Origin: Micromonospora parathelypteridis
Lineage (GTDB): Bacteria > Actinomycetota > Actinomycetes > Mycobacteriales > Micromonosporaceae
Assembly (NCBI RefSeq): GCF_014201145.1
Contig: NZ_JACHDP010000001.1
Coordinates: 558,001-622,000, forward strand
DNA: 64,000 bases
Direction of reading: 5' to 3'
Shown piece by piece: positions 32,180-42,200 of the stretch (within the stretch, counting starts at the first letter, position 1; each line of letters opens with the position of its first letter). Under the pieces are notes generated by a model that saw only the letters and a list, made by a program, of their open reading frames with translations, ran no database searches and was not told where the DNA came from. The position numbers were made by a program, and so were the translations under genes.

Positions 32180-32737
32180 CTACCGCTCCCCCACCGGCAC
32201 CGAGGCGGGTAGGCCGAGACCCGTGACGGCCGCCGCGACCAGGACCTCCGGGGCGAGCGTGACATCGAGTACGAGCACCGACTCGTCCGGCTCGGCGGGC
32301 TCCAGTGTGGCGAGCTGTGATTCGAGCAGGCTCGCCGGCATGTAGTGCCCCTGCCGCCGGGCCATCCGGGCCCGGATCACCTCGGCCGGCCCATCCAGGT
32401 GCACGAAGTCCACCCGGAGCGGACCCTGACGAAGCACGTCCCGATACGACCGCTTCAACGCCGAGCACGCCAGCACCGTCGACCGGCCCTCCGCGCCGCG
32501 ATCCGCCACCCAGGTGGCGATGTCCCGCAGCCAGGGCCAGCGGGTGGCGTCGTCGAGGGGCACGCCGGAGCGCATCCGCGCCACGTTCTCCGGGGAGTGG
32601 AACTCGTCGGCCTCGGCGAACGCCAGCCCGGTCGCCGCACTGATCCCGCGCGCCACGGTGGTCTTGCCGGACCCGGAGACGCCCATCACCACGACGTGCC
32701 GGGTGGGCTGGGCGCCGCCGCGCCGCTCACCAGTCAT
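32180..32737 (-). CDS. gntK: Gluconokinase
   Basis: 185 residues, the usual size of thermoresistant-type gluconokinase. P-loop [17 protein letters not shown] near residues 15-31, then [31 protein letters not shown] (substrate/lid region), [15 protein letters not shown] and [14 protein letters not shown], all standard for GntK. It phosphorylates D-gluconate to 6-phosphogluconate in the cytoplasm. Its ATG overlaps the end of the mannonate dehydratase gene by 11 bases, so it is the last gene of the sugar-acid operon. Confidence 0.92.
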   Translation of the reverse strand: MTGERRGGAQPTRHVVVMGVSGSGKTTVARGISAATGLAFAEADEFHSPENVARMRSGVPLDDATRWPWLRDIATWVADRGAEGRSTVLACSALKRSYRDVLRQGPLRVDFVHLDGPAEVIRARMARRQGHYMPASLLESQLATLEPAEPDESVLVLDVTLAPEVLVAAAVTGLGLPASVPVGER

Positions 32738-33956
32738 GAACCGTGCCGTCCTTGAGCCGGTTGAACGGCAGGTACGCCGGCTCGTACGGGAACCGGGCCG
32801 CCGCCTCCTCGTCGAGCTCCACCCCGAGTCCCGGCTGGTCGCCCGGGTGCAGGTAGCCGTCGGTGAAGGTGAACGACTGCCGGAACACCTCGTTGGCCAG
32901 CGGGGTGTGCTTCATGTACTCCTGGATCCCGAAGTTGTGGATGGCCAGGTCCAGGTGGAGCGCCGCGGCCATACCCACCGGCGAGATGTCGGTGGGGCCG
33001 TGGATACCGGACTTGATCTGGTACTGGGCGGCGAAGTCGAGCAGCTTACGCATGGCGGTGATGCCGCCGGTGTGGGTGACCGCGGACCGGACGTAGTCGA
33101 TCAGCTGCTCACGGATCAGGGTCTGGTAGTCCCAGACCGTGTTGAAGACCTCGCCGATGGCCAGCGGGGTGGTGGTGTGCTGGCGGACCAGCCGCAGTGC
33201 CTCCTGGTTCTCGGCCGGGGTGCAGTCCTCAAGCCAGAACAGGTCGTACGGTTCGAGGGCCTTGCCGAGCTTGGCGGCCTGGATCGGGGTCATCCGGTGG
33301 TGGCCGTCGTGCAGCAGCGGCAGCTCCGGGCCGAACTCACTGCGGACCGCCTCGAAGACCTGGGGCAGGTGGCGGAGGTACGCGCGGGTGTCCCAGTCCT
33401 CCTCGACCGGCAGCGGGGTGCGCTGTGCGGGTTCGTAGTCGTAGCGCTGACCGGTGGAGCTGGGCTGCGCGGCCACGCCGTAGACCGCGTTGATTCCCGG
33501 CACCGAGGTCTGCACCCGGATCGACCGGAAGCCCTCGTCGAGGTGGCGGCGGATGGAGTCGAACAGCTCGGGGATGTCCCGCCCCGACGCGTGCCCGTAC
33601 GCCATGATGCCGGTGCGTGACGCGCCGCCCAGCAGTTGGTACAGCGGCATGCCGGCCGCCTTGGCCTTGATGTCCCAGAGCGCGACGTCCACCGCGGCGA
33701 TGGCCGCCATGGTGACCGGGCCACGCCGCCAGTACGCCGAGCGGTACAGGAACTGCCAGGTGTCCTCGATCCGGTGCGCGTCCCGCCCCATCAGCAGCGG
33801 GGCGACGTGGTCTCGCAGGTACGAGGCGACGGACAGTTCCCGGCCGTTGAGCGTGGCGTCGCCCAGACCGGTGATGCCCTCATCGGTGGTGATCTTCAGG
33901 GTGACGAAGTTCCGGTCGGGGCTGGACACGATGATGTCTGCTGCGACGATCTTCAC
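32727..33956 (-). CDS. manD: D-mannonate dehydratase (enolase superfamily, ManD/RspA type)
   Basis: 409 residues, typical of ManD. The N-terminal capping domain ([27 protein letters not shown] in the protein) is followed by the barrel with YGHASGRD, the metal ligands in [23 protein letters not shown] and [35 protein letters not shown], and the characteristic C-terminus [16 protein letters not shown]. It converts D-mannonate (perhaps also D-gluconate) to 2-keto-3-deoxygluconate. Enolase-superfamily assignments can mislead, but the C-terminal signature is strong. It lies 33 bases after the galactonate dehydratase gene. Confidence 0.88.
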   Translation of the reverse strand: MKIVAADIIVSSPDRNFVTLKITTDEGITGLGDATLNGRELSVASYLRDHVAPLLMGRDAHRIEDTWQFLYRSAYWRRGPVTMAAIAAVDVALWDIKAKAAGMPLYQLLGGASRTGIMAYGHASGRDIPELFDSIRRHLDEGFRSIRVQTSVPGINAVYGVAAQPSSTGQRYDYEPAQRTPLPVEEDWDTRAYLRHLPQVFEAVRSEFGPELPLLHDGHHRMTPIQAAKLGKALEPYDLFWLEDCTPAENQEALRLVRQHTTTPLAIGEVFNTVWDYQTLIREQLIDYVRSAVTHTGGITAMRKLLDFAAQYQIKSGIHGPTDISPVGMAAALHLDLAIHNFGIQEYMKHTPLANEVFRQSFTFTDGYLHPGDQPGLGVELDEEAAARFPYEPAYLPFNRLKDGTVHDW

Positions 33957-33989
33957 GGGGTGCCTTTCGTTCTTACCGGTCGGGTGGTC

Positions 33990-35138
33990 TCACCACTCCG
34001 CGTAGGAGCCGTCGGGGTGCCGCCAGGTCGGGCTGCGCCAGGCGTGCCCGCGCTTGTCCGCGGTCCGCACCGCGTGTTCGTCGATCTCGATGCCGAGACC
34101 GGGTGCGGTCAGCCGCTGCACGTACCCGTCGACGAAGGTCAGTGGGGTCTTGTCGAGGCAGTAGTCGAGCACCTCGGCGTCCAGGTTGTAGTGGATGCCG
34201 ATGCTCTGTTCCTGGATCAGGAAGTTGGTCGTGGCGAAGCCGACCTGGAGGCAGGCGGCGAGGGCGATCGGCCCGAGCGGGCAGTGTGGGGCGAGCTGCA
34301 CGTCGTACACCTCGGCCAACGTGGCGATCTTGCGGACCTCGGTGATGCCGCCGGCGTGCGCGAGATCCGGCTGGGCCACGGCGATGCCGGCCTGCAGGAC
34401 GGGCAGGAACTCCTGCCGGTTGTAGAGCCGCTCTCCGGTCGAGACCGGCGTGGTCGTGCAGCGGACGACCTCCCCGATCAGGTGGGAGTTCTCCGGCACG
34501 ACCGGCTCCTCCAGGAAGAACGGCCGGTACGGCTCCAGCAGTGGGGCGACCCGCCGGGCGTTGGCGAGGGTGAATCGCCCGTGGAAGTCGACCGCGACGT
34601 CCCGGTCGTCGCCGAGGACCTCGCGGGCGGCGGCCACCCGCTGCACCACCCCGTCGAGTTCGGCAACCGAGGCGAGTGAGCTCATCGGCCCGGAGGCGTT
34701 CATCTTCACCGCGGTCAGGCCCGCCTCGATCCGGGCGCTGATCTGGTCGCGGATCTCGGCGGGCTCGTCGCCACCGACCCAGCCGTAGACGCGAATCCGG
34801 TCCCGGACCGGCCCGCCGAGCAGTTGGTGCACGGGGGCGCCGTAGTGCTTGCCGGCGATGTCCCAGAGCGCCTGGTCCAGACCCGACACCGCGCTGGCCA
34901 GGATCGGGCCGCCCCGGTAGAAGGAGCCCTTGGTCATCACCTGCCAGTGGTCCTCGATGCGCAGCGCGTCCTGACCCGTCAACACCTCGCTGAGCTGCTG
35001 GACGGCCGTGCGTACGGTCTCGGACCGGCCCTCGCAGGTCGCCTCGCCCCAGCCGACGATGCCGGACTCCGTCTCGATGCGGACGAACAGCCAGCGCGGT
35101 GCGACCAGGAAGGTCTCCACCTTTGCGATCTTCGTCAT
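33990..35138 (-). CDS. dgoD: D-galactonate dehydratase
   Basis: 382 residues, the same length as E. coli DgoD. Visible features are VETFLVAPRWLFVRIETESGIVGWGEAT at the N-terminus, LLGGPVRDRIRVYGWVGGD, metal-ligand regions VAVDFHGRFT, PFFLEEPV and PVSTGERLY, the catalytic-His stretch LAPHCPLGPIALAA, and the ending PTWRHPDGSYAEW. It dehydrates D-galactonate to 2-keto-3-deoxygalactonate. ATG 35138 matches the family start; the frame to 35162 adds eight unlikely residues. No KDGal kinase or aldolase is in the window, so later steps are encoded elsewhere. Confidence 0.9.
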   Translation of the reverse strand: MTKIAKVETFLVAPRWLFVRIETESGIVGWGEATCEGRSETVRTAVQQLSEVLTGQDALRIEDHWQVMTKGSFYRGGPILASAVSGLDQALWDIAGKHYGAPVHQLLGGPVRDRIRVYGWVGGDEPAEIRDQISARIEAGLTAVKMNASGPMSSLASVAELDGVVQRVAAAREVLGDDRDVAVDFHGRFTLANARRVAPLLEPYRPFFLEEPVVPENSHLIGEVVRCTTTPVSTGERLYNRQEFLPVLQAGIAVAQPDLAHAGGITEVRKIATLAEVYDVQLAPHCPLGPIALAACLQVGFATTNFLIQEQSIGIHYNLDAEVLDYCLDKTPLTFVDGYVQRLTAPGLGIEIDEHAVRTADKRGHAWRSPTWRHPDGSYAEW

Positions 35139-35145
35139 GGAGCTG

Positions 35146-35961
35146 TCAGCCCTTCGTGGCACCGGCGGTGAGGCCGGAGACGACGTATTTCTGCACGAAC
35201 AGGGCGATCAGCATGATCGGCAGGGTGACCACCGTCGCCGCGGCCATCAGGCCTCCCCAGTCGATGCTGGCGTAGCCGACGAAGTCGAAGATCGCGACGG
35301 GAAGCGTCTTCGTGTCGGATCCGGAGAGCACCAGGGCGAACATGAAGTTGTTCCAGGAGAAGATGAAGGAGAGGATGCCGGCGGTCGCGACGCCGGGCAC
35401 CGACAGTGGGAGGGTGATCCGCCGGAACGCGCCGATGTGGGTCAGCCCGTCGACCAGCGCGGCCTCTTCCAGTTCGATCGGTAGACCGTCGAAGTAGCCC
35501 ATCATGATGTAGACGATCAGCGGCAGCGACACGAACATGTGGCTCAGGATCAGCACGGTGAACCCGCCGACCAGCTTCAGGTTCGAGAAGACGTAGTACC
35601 AGGGCACCAGGAGCGAGACGCCGGGGATCACCCGGGCCATGAGCACGACGAGCGCGGACTTCTTCATGTTGAAGCGGCTCATCGAGTAGGCGGCGGGGAC
35701 TCCAAGGAGGAGCGAGAGCGCGGTGGCCGCGAACGCCACCCAGAGGCTGTTGCCGATGAACTGGAGATAGTTCGCCTGCTGGAGAACGGTCTCGTAGTTC
35801 TTCAGGCTGGGTGAGAAGACGAACGCCTTGGCCGTGTCGTAGATGTCCACGTTGGTCTTGAACGACGCGGCGATCATCCAGAGCAGCGGCGCCATCAACG
35901 CGAACACCACAACGACGAGGGCCGACGTGCGGAACACCCGATACGGCTTGCTCGGCTTCAT
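35146..35961 (-). CDS. Sugar ABC importer permease, MalG type
   Basis: 271 residues with six predicted membrane helices, an N-terminal KTNVDIYDTAKAFVFSPSLKNYETVL segment and the EAA loop EEAALVDGLTHIGAFRRITLPLSVPGV near residues 178-204, as in carbohydrate-uptake (CUT1) permeases. ATG 35961 overlaps the partner permease stop as ATGA; the upstream 12 residues of the open frame are not needed. It lies 7 bases ahead of the galactonate dehydratase gene. It forms the channel with the protein encoded at 35958-36908. Confidence 0.93.
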   Translation of the reverse strand: MKPSKPYRVFRTSALVVVVFALMAPLLWMIAASFKTNVDIYDTAKAFVFSPSLKNYETVLQQANYLQFIGNSLWVAFAATALSLLLGVPAAYSMSRFNMKKSALVVLMARVIPGVSLLVPWYYVFSNLKLVGGFTVLILSHMFVSLPLIVYIMMGYFDGLPIELEEAALVDGLTHIGAFRRITLPLSVPGVATAGILSFIFSWNNFMFALVLSGSDTKTLPVAIFDFVGYASIDWGGLMAAATVVTLPIMLIALFVQKYVVSGLTAGATKG

Positions 35962-36908
35962 CGGCCCAGCCCCTTCTTGCGATAGGTGAGGGCCCACATC
36001 ACCCCGATGATGATCAGGAAGAAGATGATGAGAACCGTCGACGAGACGCCGTAGTCGTTGTAGTCGAAGCTAAGGCCGTAGGCGTACACGTTGAGGGTCT
36101 CGACCTCGTGGAAGGACCCACCGCCGCGCCCCTTGGTGGCGTAGAGGATGTCGAACGTCTTGAGCGCGTCGATGCCGCGCAGCAGGATGGCGACGATCAC
36201 CGTGGGCATCAACAGCGGCAGGGTGACGTGCCGAAACCGCTGCCAACTGCTGGCGCCGTCGATGCGGGCCGCCTCCTGGGGCTCGTCGGAGAGCGCGGTG
36301 AGCCCGGCGAGCAGGATCAGGACGACCATCGGGGTCCACTGCCAGATGTCGATGAACATCGTCGTCGGCAGGGCCGAGTGCTGGCCAGCCAGCCACGGCT
36401 GGGGGCCGATCCCGATCCAGCCGAGCAGTTGGTTCGCCATCCCGATGTTCGGGTCGAAGATCAGGCGCCACATCATGCCGACCGCGACCGGGGTGGCCAC
36501 CAGCGGCAGGAGGATCGCGACGCGGACCCACTTCTCACCGCGGAAGGGCCGCCACAGCAGCAGGGCTATCGCCATGCCCAGGACGACCTCGAAGAACAGC
36601 ACGACGCTGGTGAAGAGGACCGTACGCCAGACCGCCGGCCAGAACCGGTCGGTGTCGGTGAGCACATCGAGGTAGTTCTGAAATCCGATGAACTCGGACT
36701 CGGCGCGCACCGAACCCTCGGCGTCAGTCAGGCTCAGATACCCGGTCCACGCCACCGGGAAGATGATCAGCACGGCGACGAACGCCATGGCGGGTGCCGC
36801 GAAGAGCCACTTGCGGTGCTCGTTGGCCCAACGCGACCAGGCCGACGTCTCCGGGGACGCCGCAGGGGCCTCGGGCGAATCGGTGCGGGGTGTGATGACG
36901 GCTGACAT
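35958..36908 (-). CDS. Sugar ABC importer permease, MalF/UgpA type
   Basis: 316 residues. A long cytoplasmic N-terminus is followed by a first helix (WLFAAPAMAFVAVLIIFPVAW), periplasmic loop with GFQNYLDVLTDTDRFWPAVWRT, and the EAA loop DEPQEAARIDGASSWQRFRHVTLPLLMPT near 215-245. CUT1-type permease. ATG 36908 follows GGAGATCTCA. It lies downstream of the binding-protein gene across a strong hairpin. No ATPase gene is in this operon, so a shared MsiK-type ATPase probably serves it, as is usual in actinomycetes. Confidence 0.93.
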   Translation of the reverse strand: MSAVITPRTDSPEAPAASPETSAWSRWANEHRKWLFAAPAMAFVAVLIIFPVAWTGYLSLTDAEGSVRAESEFIGFQNYLDVLTDTDRFWPAVWRTVLFTSVVLFFEVVLGMAIALLLWRPFRGEKWVRVAILLPLVATPVAVGMMWRLIFDPNIGMANQLLGWIGIGPQPWLAGQHSALPTTMFIDIWQWTPMVVLILLAGLTALSDEPQEAARIDGASSWQRFRHVTLPLLMPTVIVAILLRGIDALKTFDILYATKGRGGGSFHEVETLNVYAYGLSFDYNDYGVSSTVLIIFFLIIIGVMWALTYRKKGLGR

Positions 36909-36940
36909 TGAGATCTCCGGGGTCCGGGGGCCAGGTCCCG

Positions 36941-36976
36941 GCGAGGCGGCGGAGCCCGTCGGCTCCGCCGCCTCGC
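36941..36976 (-). terminator. 16-bp hairpin between binding-protein and permease genes
   Basis: GCGAGGCGGCGGAGCC (36941-36956) pairs perfectly with 36961-36976 around CGTC. It begins right after the binding-protein stop. Such hairpins usually allow partial read-through and protect the upstream mRNA, giving more binding protein than permease. Confidence 0.7.
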
Positions 36977-36983
36977 GCTCGGG

Positions 36984-38270
36984 TTACTTCGCCTCGTCGT
37001 CGAGGAACTTCTGGAACGCCGTGTTTGCCGCGTCCGCGGAGCTGGCGGCATCCTTGCCGGTGATCGCGTCGACGATCGGCTGGCCGACGATCTCCCGCGC
37101 CTCAGCCACCTTGACCACCAGCGGGCGGTCGTGCCCGACACCGTTGGCGGTGCTGACCGTGTTGGCCTCGGCGAGGTCCTTCGGGTAGGAGGCGGTGCCC
37201 GCCGGGTTCGCCCAGACCGAGGCACGAGCGCCCGGGACACCGGCCACCTGCTGCGCCAGCGCCTGCTCCTTGCCGGCCGCCCACTGGATGAACTTCCAGG
37301 CGTTGTCCTTGTTCTCCGAGTTGTCGTTCACGCCGAGTGCCCAGGAGGGGATGTTGTAGGGCTTCGATCCGGCCGGGCCGGCGGGGAAGGCGGCGAAGCC
37401 GACGGTGTCGACGACCTTGGACTTGGTCGGGTCGGTGGCGTTCTTGTAGAGCGAGTTGGCCTCGGTGTAGAAGGCGGCCTTGCCCTGCGTGAAGATCGCC
37501 ATCGCCTCCGACCAGCTCATGTCGGTGCTGATGTTCTCCGGGCCGTGGTCCCTGAGCAGGCCGCCGTAGTAGGCGTACGCCTGCTTGGCCTGCTCGGTGT
37601 TTACCGTGGCCTTTCCGCTGGCGTCCACGAAGTCGCCGCCGAAGCTGAAGAGGAAGCTGGAGAACTGCGTGACGGCGGCGGCCTTGCCGGTCCGAGCGAC
37701 GAAGCCGGCGACGCCAGGGTTGTCGGCCTCCACCTTCGCCGCCTGCGCCTTGAGCTCGTCGAGGGTCTTGGGCGGCGCGGTGAAGCCGGACTTCGCCAGC
37801 AGGTCCTTGCGGTAGTAGAGGACCTCCTGCTCCGTGATGATCGGCAGCCCGACGATCTTGTTGTCATAGGTCGTCGCCTGCACCGGCCCGGCCTGGAAGT
37901 CACCGAACTCGAAGGCGCTGTCCGACTTGGCCTTCTCGCTCAGGTCGGCGAGGTACTTGTTCTTGCCGAACTGCTTCCCCTCCTGCAGGGGCCGGTACAT
38001 CATCACGTCGAGGTCGCTGGACCCGGCGTTCAGCTTGACGTTGTACTGGTCGGAGAGCTGGTCCTCGCCGAGCTGGGTGACTTCGACCTTGAGGCCGGAC
38101 TGCTTCTCGAACTCCGGCAGGGCCTTCTTGATGTTCTCCGTCCAGACGTGGTTCACCAGCGTCACGCGAAGGGTCTTCGAGCCTTCGCCGCCATCGCCGC
38201 CACCACAGGCGGCCAGGCTCATGGCGGTGACCACGGCCAGAGAAGTGCCGATTATCGATCGACGTCGCAC
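36984..38270 (-). CDS. Sugar-binding lipoprotein of an ABC importer (family 1)
   Basis: 428 residues. Signal peptide with lipobox SLAAC, C22 lipidated, then GGGDGG linker. The mature domain shows TLVNHVWTENIKKALPEFEKQSGLKVEVTQLGEDQLSDQY, DVMMYRPLQEG, GLPIITEQEVLYYRKDLLAKSGF and WALGVNDNSENKDNAWKFIQWAAG, standard for CUT1 binding proteins. The GTG start at 38270 follows AGAAGG. It is first in the operon with two permeases, DgoD, ManD and GntK, so the imported sugar or sugar acid probably yields galactonate, mannonate or gluconate. Confidence 0.92.
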   Translation of the reverse strand: MRRRSIIGTSLAVVTAMSLAACGGGDGGEGSKTLRVTLVNHVWTENIKKALPEFEKQSGLKVEVTQLGEDQLSDQYNVKLNAGSSDLDVMMYRPLQEGKQFGKNKYLADLSEKAKSDSAFEFGDFQAGPVQATTYDNKIVGLPIITEQEVLYYRKDLLAKSGFTAPPKTLDELKAQAAKVEADNPGVAGFVARTGKAAAVTQFSSFLFSFGGDFVDASGKATVNTEQAKQAYAYYGGLLRDHGPENISTDMSWSEAMAIFTQGKAAFYTEANSLYKNATDPTKSKVVDTVGFAAFPAGPAGSKPYNIPSWALGVNDNSENKDNAWKFIQWAAGKEQALAQQVAGVPGARASVWANPAGTASYPKDLAEANTVSTANGVGHDRPLVVKVAEAREIVGQPIVDAITGKDAASSADAANTAFQKFLDDEAK

Positions 38271-38378
38271 GCTTGTCTCACCTTCTGTCGTGGCCGCTGC
38301 CCCCAGGGAGCCGCTACCTCGGTGTTACATCCGCTTAACATCGGGATGCTAGGCCGAAAAAGCTGATTATTTCAATAG

Positions 38379-38398
38379 GTTGATCCAACTGATATGAT
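38379..38398. promoter_or_regulatory. Putative GntR operator and -10 box in the divergent region
   Basis: GTTG-ATC-CAAC (38379-38389) is a short inverted repeat. TATGAT at 38393-38398 is a good -10 ending 6 bases before the regulator's GTG, implying transcription starts at the start codon. The FadR-like product probably binds the repeat to control both itself and the importer operon. Confidence 0.45.
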
Positions 38399-38404
38399 CT
38401 TTGA

Positions 38405-39193
38405 GTGGAACCGTCCTCATCAGAGGCTGCAGCCGCTCAGACCGTCCCGGCCGAGGCCGGGCTGCACGCCCGCGTCCTCGAACACCTCGGCACCGCCATC
38501 TGCGGGGGTGAGTTGGCACCCGGATCGGTCCTCAACATCGACGAACTGGTCGACCGGTACGCCGTCTCCCGCTCGGTCGTCCGCGAGGTGCTGCGGGTCC
38601 TGGCTTCGATCGGATTCATCGAGGCACGCCGCCGCGTGGGGGTGATGATCCTGCCGGCAAGCGCGTGGAACGTCTTCGACCCGCAGGTGATCCGCTGGCG
38701 TCTCGCTTCGGCCGGCCGGATGGCCCAGCTCCGGTCGATCACCGAACTACGCACCGCCGTCGAGCCGCACGCGGCCCTACTGGCCGCCAACCGGATCAGC
38801 CATGACGAAGCGAGCGATCTCGTCGGACTGGCGGCGAAGATGTGGGCGGCCGGCAAGGCCGGTGACGAGGAGCGCTTCCTGCATCTCGACATCGAGTTTC
38901 ATCGGCGCATCCTGCTCGCCTCCGGCAACGAGATGTTCCTCCGGCTCCAGGAGTTGGTCGCGGAGGTGCTCACCGGCCGGCACAAGCACCACCTCATGCC
39001 GCACCACCCACATCAGCAGGCCCTCCAGATGCACGCGGACATCGCTCAGGCGATCCAGCGGCGCGACGGCGAACGCGCCCGGCAGGCGATGGTGCAGCTG
39101 ATGGAGCAGGCGTTCGACGAGATGAAGTCGCTGTGGGAGCAGACCGGCATGCCCGACCGGAGCGCAGATGGCGGTCCGACGACCACCCGGTGA
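38405..39193 (+). CDS. FCD-type GntR family regulator of the sugar-acid operon
   Basis: 262 residues. N-terminal winged helix with GGELAPGSVLNIDELVDRYAVSRSVVREVLRVLASIGFIEARRRVGVMI near 35-82, then an FCD effector domain with ELRTAVEPHAALLAANRIS, HLDIEFHRRILLASGNEMF and MHADIAQAIQRRDGERARQAM, supplying the usual metal/acid-binding Asp and His. FCD regulators commonly sense sugar acids. It is divergent from the importer/dehydratase operon and very likely represses it. GTG 38405 has no ribosome-binding site and a -10 just upstream, so the mRNA is probably leaderless. Confidence 0.9.
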   Translation: MEPSSSEAAAAQTVPAEAGLHARVLEHLGTAICGGELAPGSVLNIDELVDRYAVSRSVVREVLRVLASIGFIEARRRVGVMILPASAWNVFDPQVIRWRLASAGRMAQLRSITELRTAVEPHAALLAANRISHDEASDLVGLAAKMWAAGKAGDEERFLHLDIEFHRRILLASGNEMFLRLQELVAEVLTGRHKHHLMPHHPHQQALQMHADIAQAIQRRDGERARQAMVQLMEQAFDEMKSLWEQTGMPDRSADGGPTTTR

Positions 39194-39271
39194 CCAGAGC
39201 AAGATCATTCGGATCTAGGGTCCCAGGTGTTGCGGTCGGATCACGGCCTCGGGCAAGGATGGGACAGACGA

Positions 39272-42200
39272 ATGCGCAATGCTGGTCGAGGGTTGACACG
39301 GAGATTGGGCCTGCTGGTGACAGCGGCCCTCGCGGTCTCATCCGGGCTTCTCATGGCACCTGCGCGAGCCGCCGAGCCGGCGTCCGCTGTGGTGAGCGGC
39401 GCGCTGACCGGCAACGACGGCCAGACCGTGCGGTCCCCCGACGGGACGTTGGGCGTCACCGTCAGCGACGACGGTGGGCGGCTCGCGTACAGCGTGACCA
39501 ACCGCGGGAAGGTGGTCGTCGGCACCTCCGGCCTCGGCCTCGACCTCGCCGGACGTCCCAGCCTGACCGAGGCGATGAGCGTCGTCTCCGTGCAACGTCG
39601 CACCATCGACGACACGTGGAAGCCGCTCTGGGGCACGGACAGCACCGTCCGCAACCACGCTCGTGAGCTCACGGTCCACGCCGTCCAGGCGGGCACGGGC
39701 TTCCGTCTGGACGTCGTCGTTCGCGTCTTCGACGACGGCGTCGGGATCCGCTACCACGTCCCGGCCCAGCCGGGGCTGGACGACTACACGGTGACCGCCG
39801 AGCGCACCGAGTTCACCCTGGACCCGGCCGCGCGGAGCTGGTCCATCGCCGCCGGCAAGGACTGGAACGCCGACGAACAGCACTACCGCGACCAGCCTCT
39901 GTCGGCGGTGCCGACGGCGCAGACCCCCATCACGGTGGCGTCCGGAAAGACGTACCTGGTGGTGCACGAGGCCGACCTCACCGACTACCCGAGCATGACG
40001 CTGAAGGCGGTGCCGGGTCAGCCGGGACGGTTCTCCAGCGACCTGATCAGCCTGCCGGACGGCACTAAGGCGAAGCTGCGCGGCGACTTCTCCACCCCGT
40101 GGCGCACCCTGACCATCGGGGAACGACCCGGTGACCTGGCCGAGTCCCACCTGATCGAGAACCTCAACGACCCGTGTGCGGTCTGCGCCGGGGACACGTC
40201 GTGGATCAAACCCGCCACCTACGTCGGCGTGTGGTGGGAGCTACAGCGCCGTCAGACCACCTGGACGTACGGCCCGACCCACGGCGCCACCACCGCTCGC
40301 CTCAAGCAGTACATCGACCTGGCGAAGCAGGCCGGCTCCAAGTTCGTGCTGGCCGAGGGGTGGAACACCAACGCCGGTGGCAACTGGACGAACCAGGACT
40401 TCCTCACCCCGCAGCCCGACTTCGACCTGCCCGCGGTGCTCGACTACGCCAAGCAGAACGGCGTCGAGTACATCGCGCACAACGAGACCCGGGGCGATGT
40501 CGACTACTACGACCAGCACATGGAGGAGATCTTCTCCCGGTACGAGGCACTCGGCATCCACGCCATCAAGACCGGATACGCCACCAAGTTCCTGCTGGGC
40601 GGGGTGAACCGCAGCCACTTCGACCAGGAGGCGGTCCGCCACTACCAGCGGGTGATCGACGCCGCAGCCCGGCACCACATCACGATCGACGCCCACGAGG
40701 CGATCAAGCCGACCGGGCTGGCGCGTACCTACCCCAACATGATGAGCGGCGAGGGCGTCGCCGGCATGGAGCAGCAGAACTACAAGGGCGCGAACGGCAA
40801 CCCGCCGGCGCAGGCCACCATCCTGCCGTTCACCCGGTTCATGGGCGGCCCGGCCGACTACACCCCCGGCGTGCTGAACGTGACCTGGGATCCGGCCAAG
40901 CTCGGCACCCGCGTCCAGACCACCTCGACCGCCCAGCTGGCGCTGTCCACGATCTTCTACAGCCCGCTGCAGATGCTCGCGGACACTCCGGAAAACTACG
41001 CCGCGCACCCCGGCTTCGCGTACCTGAAGGACCTGCCCACCACCTGGGACGAGAGCCGGGTGCTCGACAGCGCCATCGGCGACTACACCACGACGGCCCG
41101 CCGACACGGCGACACCTGGTACGTCGGCGCGATCACCGACGAGAACGACCGGACCCTGACGATGCCGCTGTCGTTCCTGTCCCACGGCTCGTACGTGGCG
41201 GAGATCTACGCCGACGCCGCCGAGACGACCTGGCGCGGCAACCCGCTGCCCGTCGAGATCCGCAAGGTTCTCGTTCGATCGTCGACGGACCTCAGCATGT
41301 CCCTGGTCGCCGGCGGCGGCCAGGCGGTCCGGATCCGGCCCGCCTCGCGGGATGATCTGCGTGAGCTCGACTGGTACGCCGCGCCCCGCGCGAAGTTCGG
41401 CGCAGCCCAGGCGACGTTGGACGAGACCACCCAGCGCCTGACCGTGACCGCGTCGCTCACCAACACCGGAAGCACCGTGGCGGCCCTTCCCGCCCAGTTG
41501 TTCGTCAACGGTCGCGCCGTCGGCGAGACGCGGACCGTTCGCGTCGCCGGAGCCGCGAGCACCACCGTCGAGCTGACCCTGCCGGCGACCCAGGTTTCCG
41601 ACCAGGACTTCAAGGTTGCCGTCGGCGCACCGACCGGCGAGCGCGGTAAGCAGGTCCGGGTGCCGCAGACCCGCTCCATGCAGCGGCTCCTCCAACAGCT
41701 GCACAAGTCTGGCGACGTGACAAAGGCAGCGCTCAGCACGTTGCAGAAGCGGGCAACCCAGGCCGAGTCCGAGCTGAGCAGCGGCGACGTGACCGGGCGA
41801 CTGACCGCTCTGCAGAACCTGCGCCTGGATCTCTACCGCCAGCCGCTGGCAGAGGTGAACCTGAAGGCGCGTACCGCGATCGACGACCTGCTCACCGTCC
41901 GACTCGGGCCTGCGCGCGGGTTGCTCTCCATCGCCAGGAACGTGCGACTGGCCGCGGACCTGCAGACCATCGACCCCGCGCTGTCCCGGCGACTCCTGGA
42001 CGAGATCGCCACCGCGACCCGGTCCGCGTCGGCGAACGACACCACCGCCATGCGGGACGCTCTCGACCGGTTCGGCGCCCTCGTGACGACCGCTCCGGCC
42101 GGAAAGATCGACCCTGAGGTCGCGGCGAAGCTGCTCGCCTCCACCGCCGCGCTCACCGCCGGGCCGAGCACCCTCCAGGCGGAGGCCGCGCAACTGCTCG

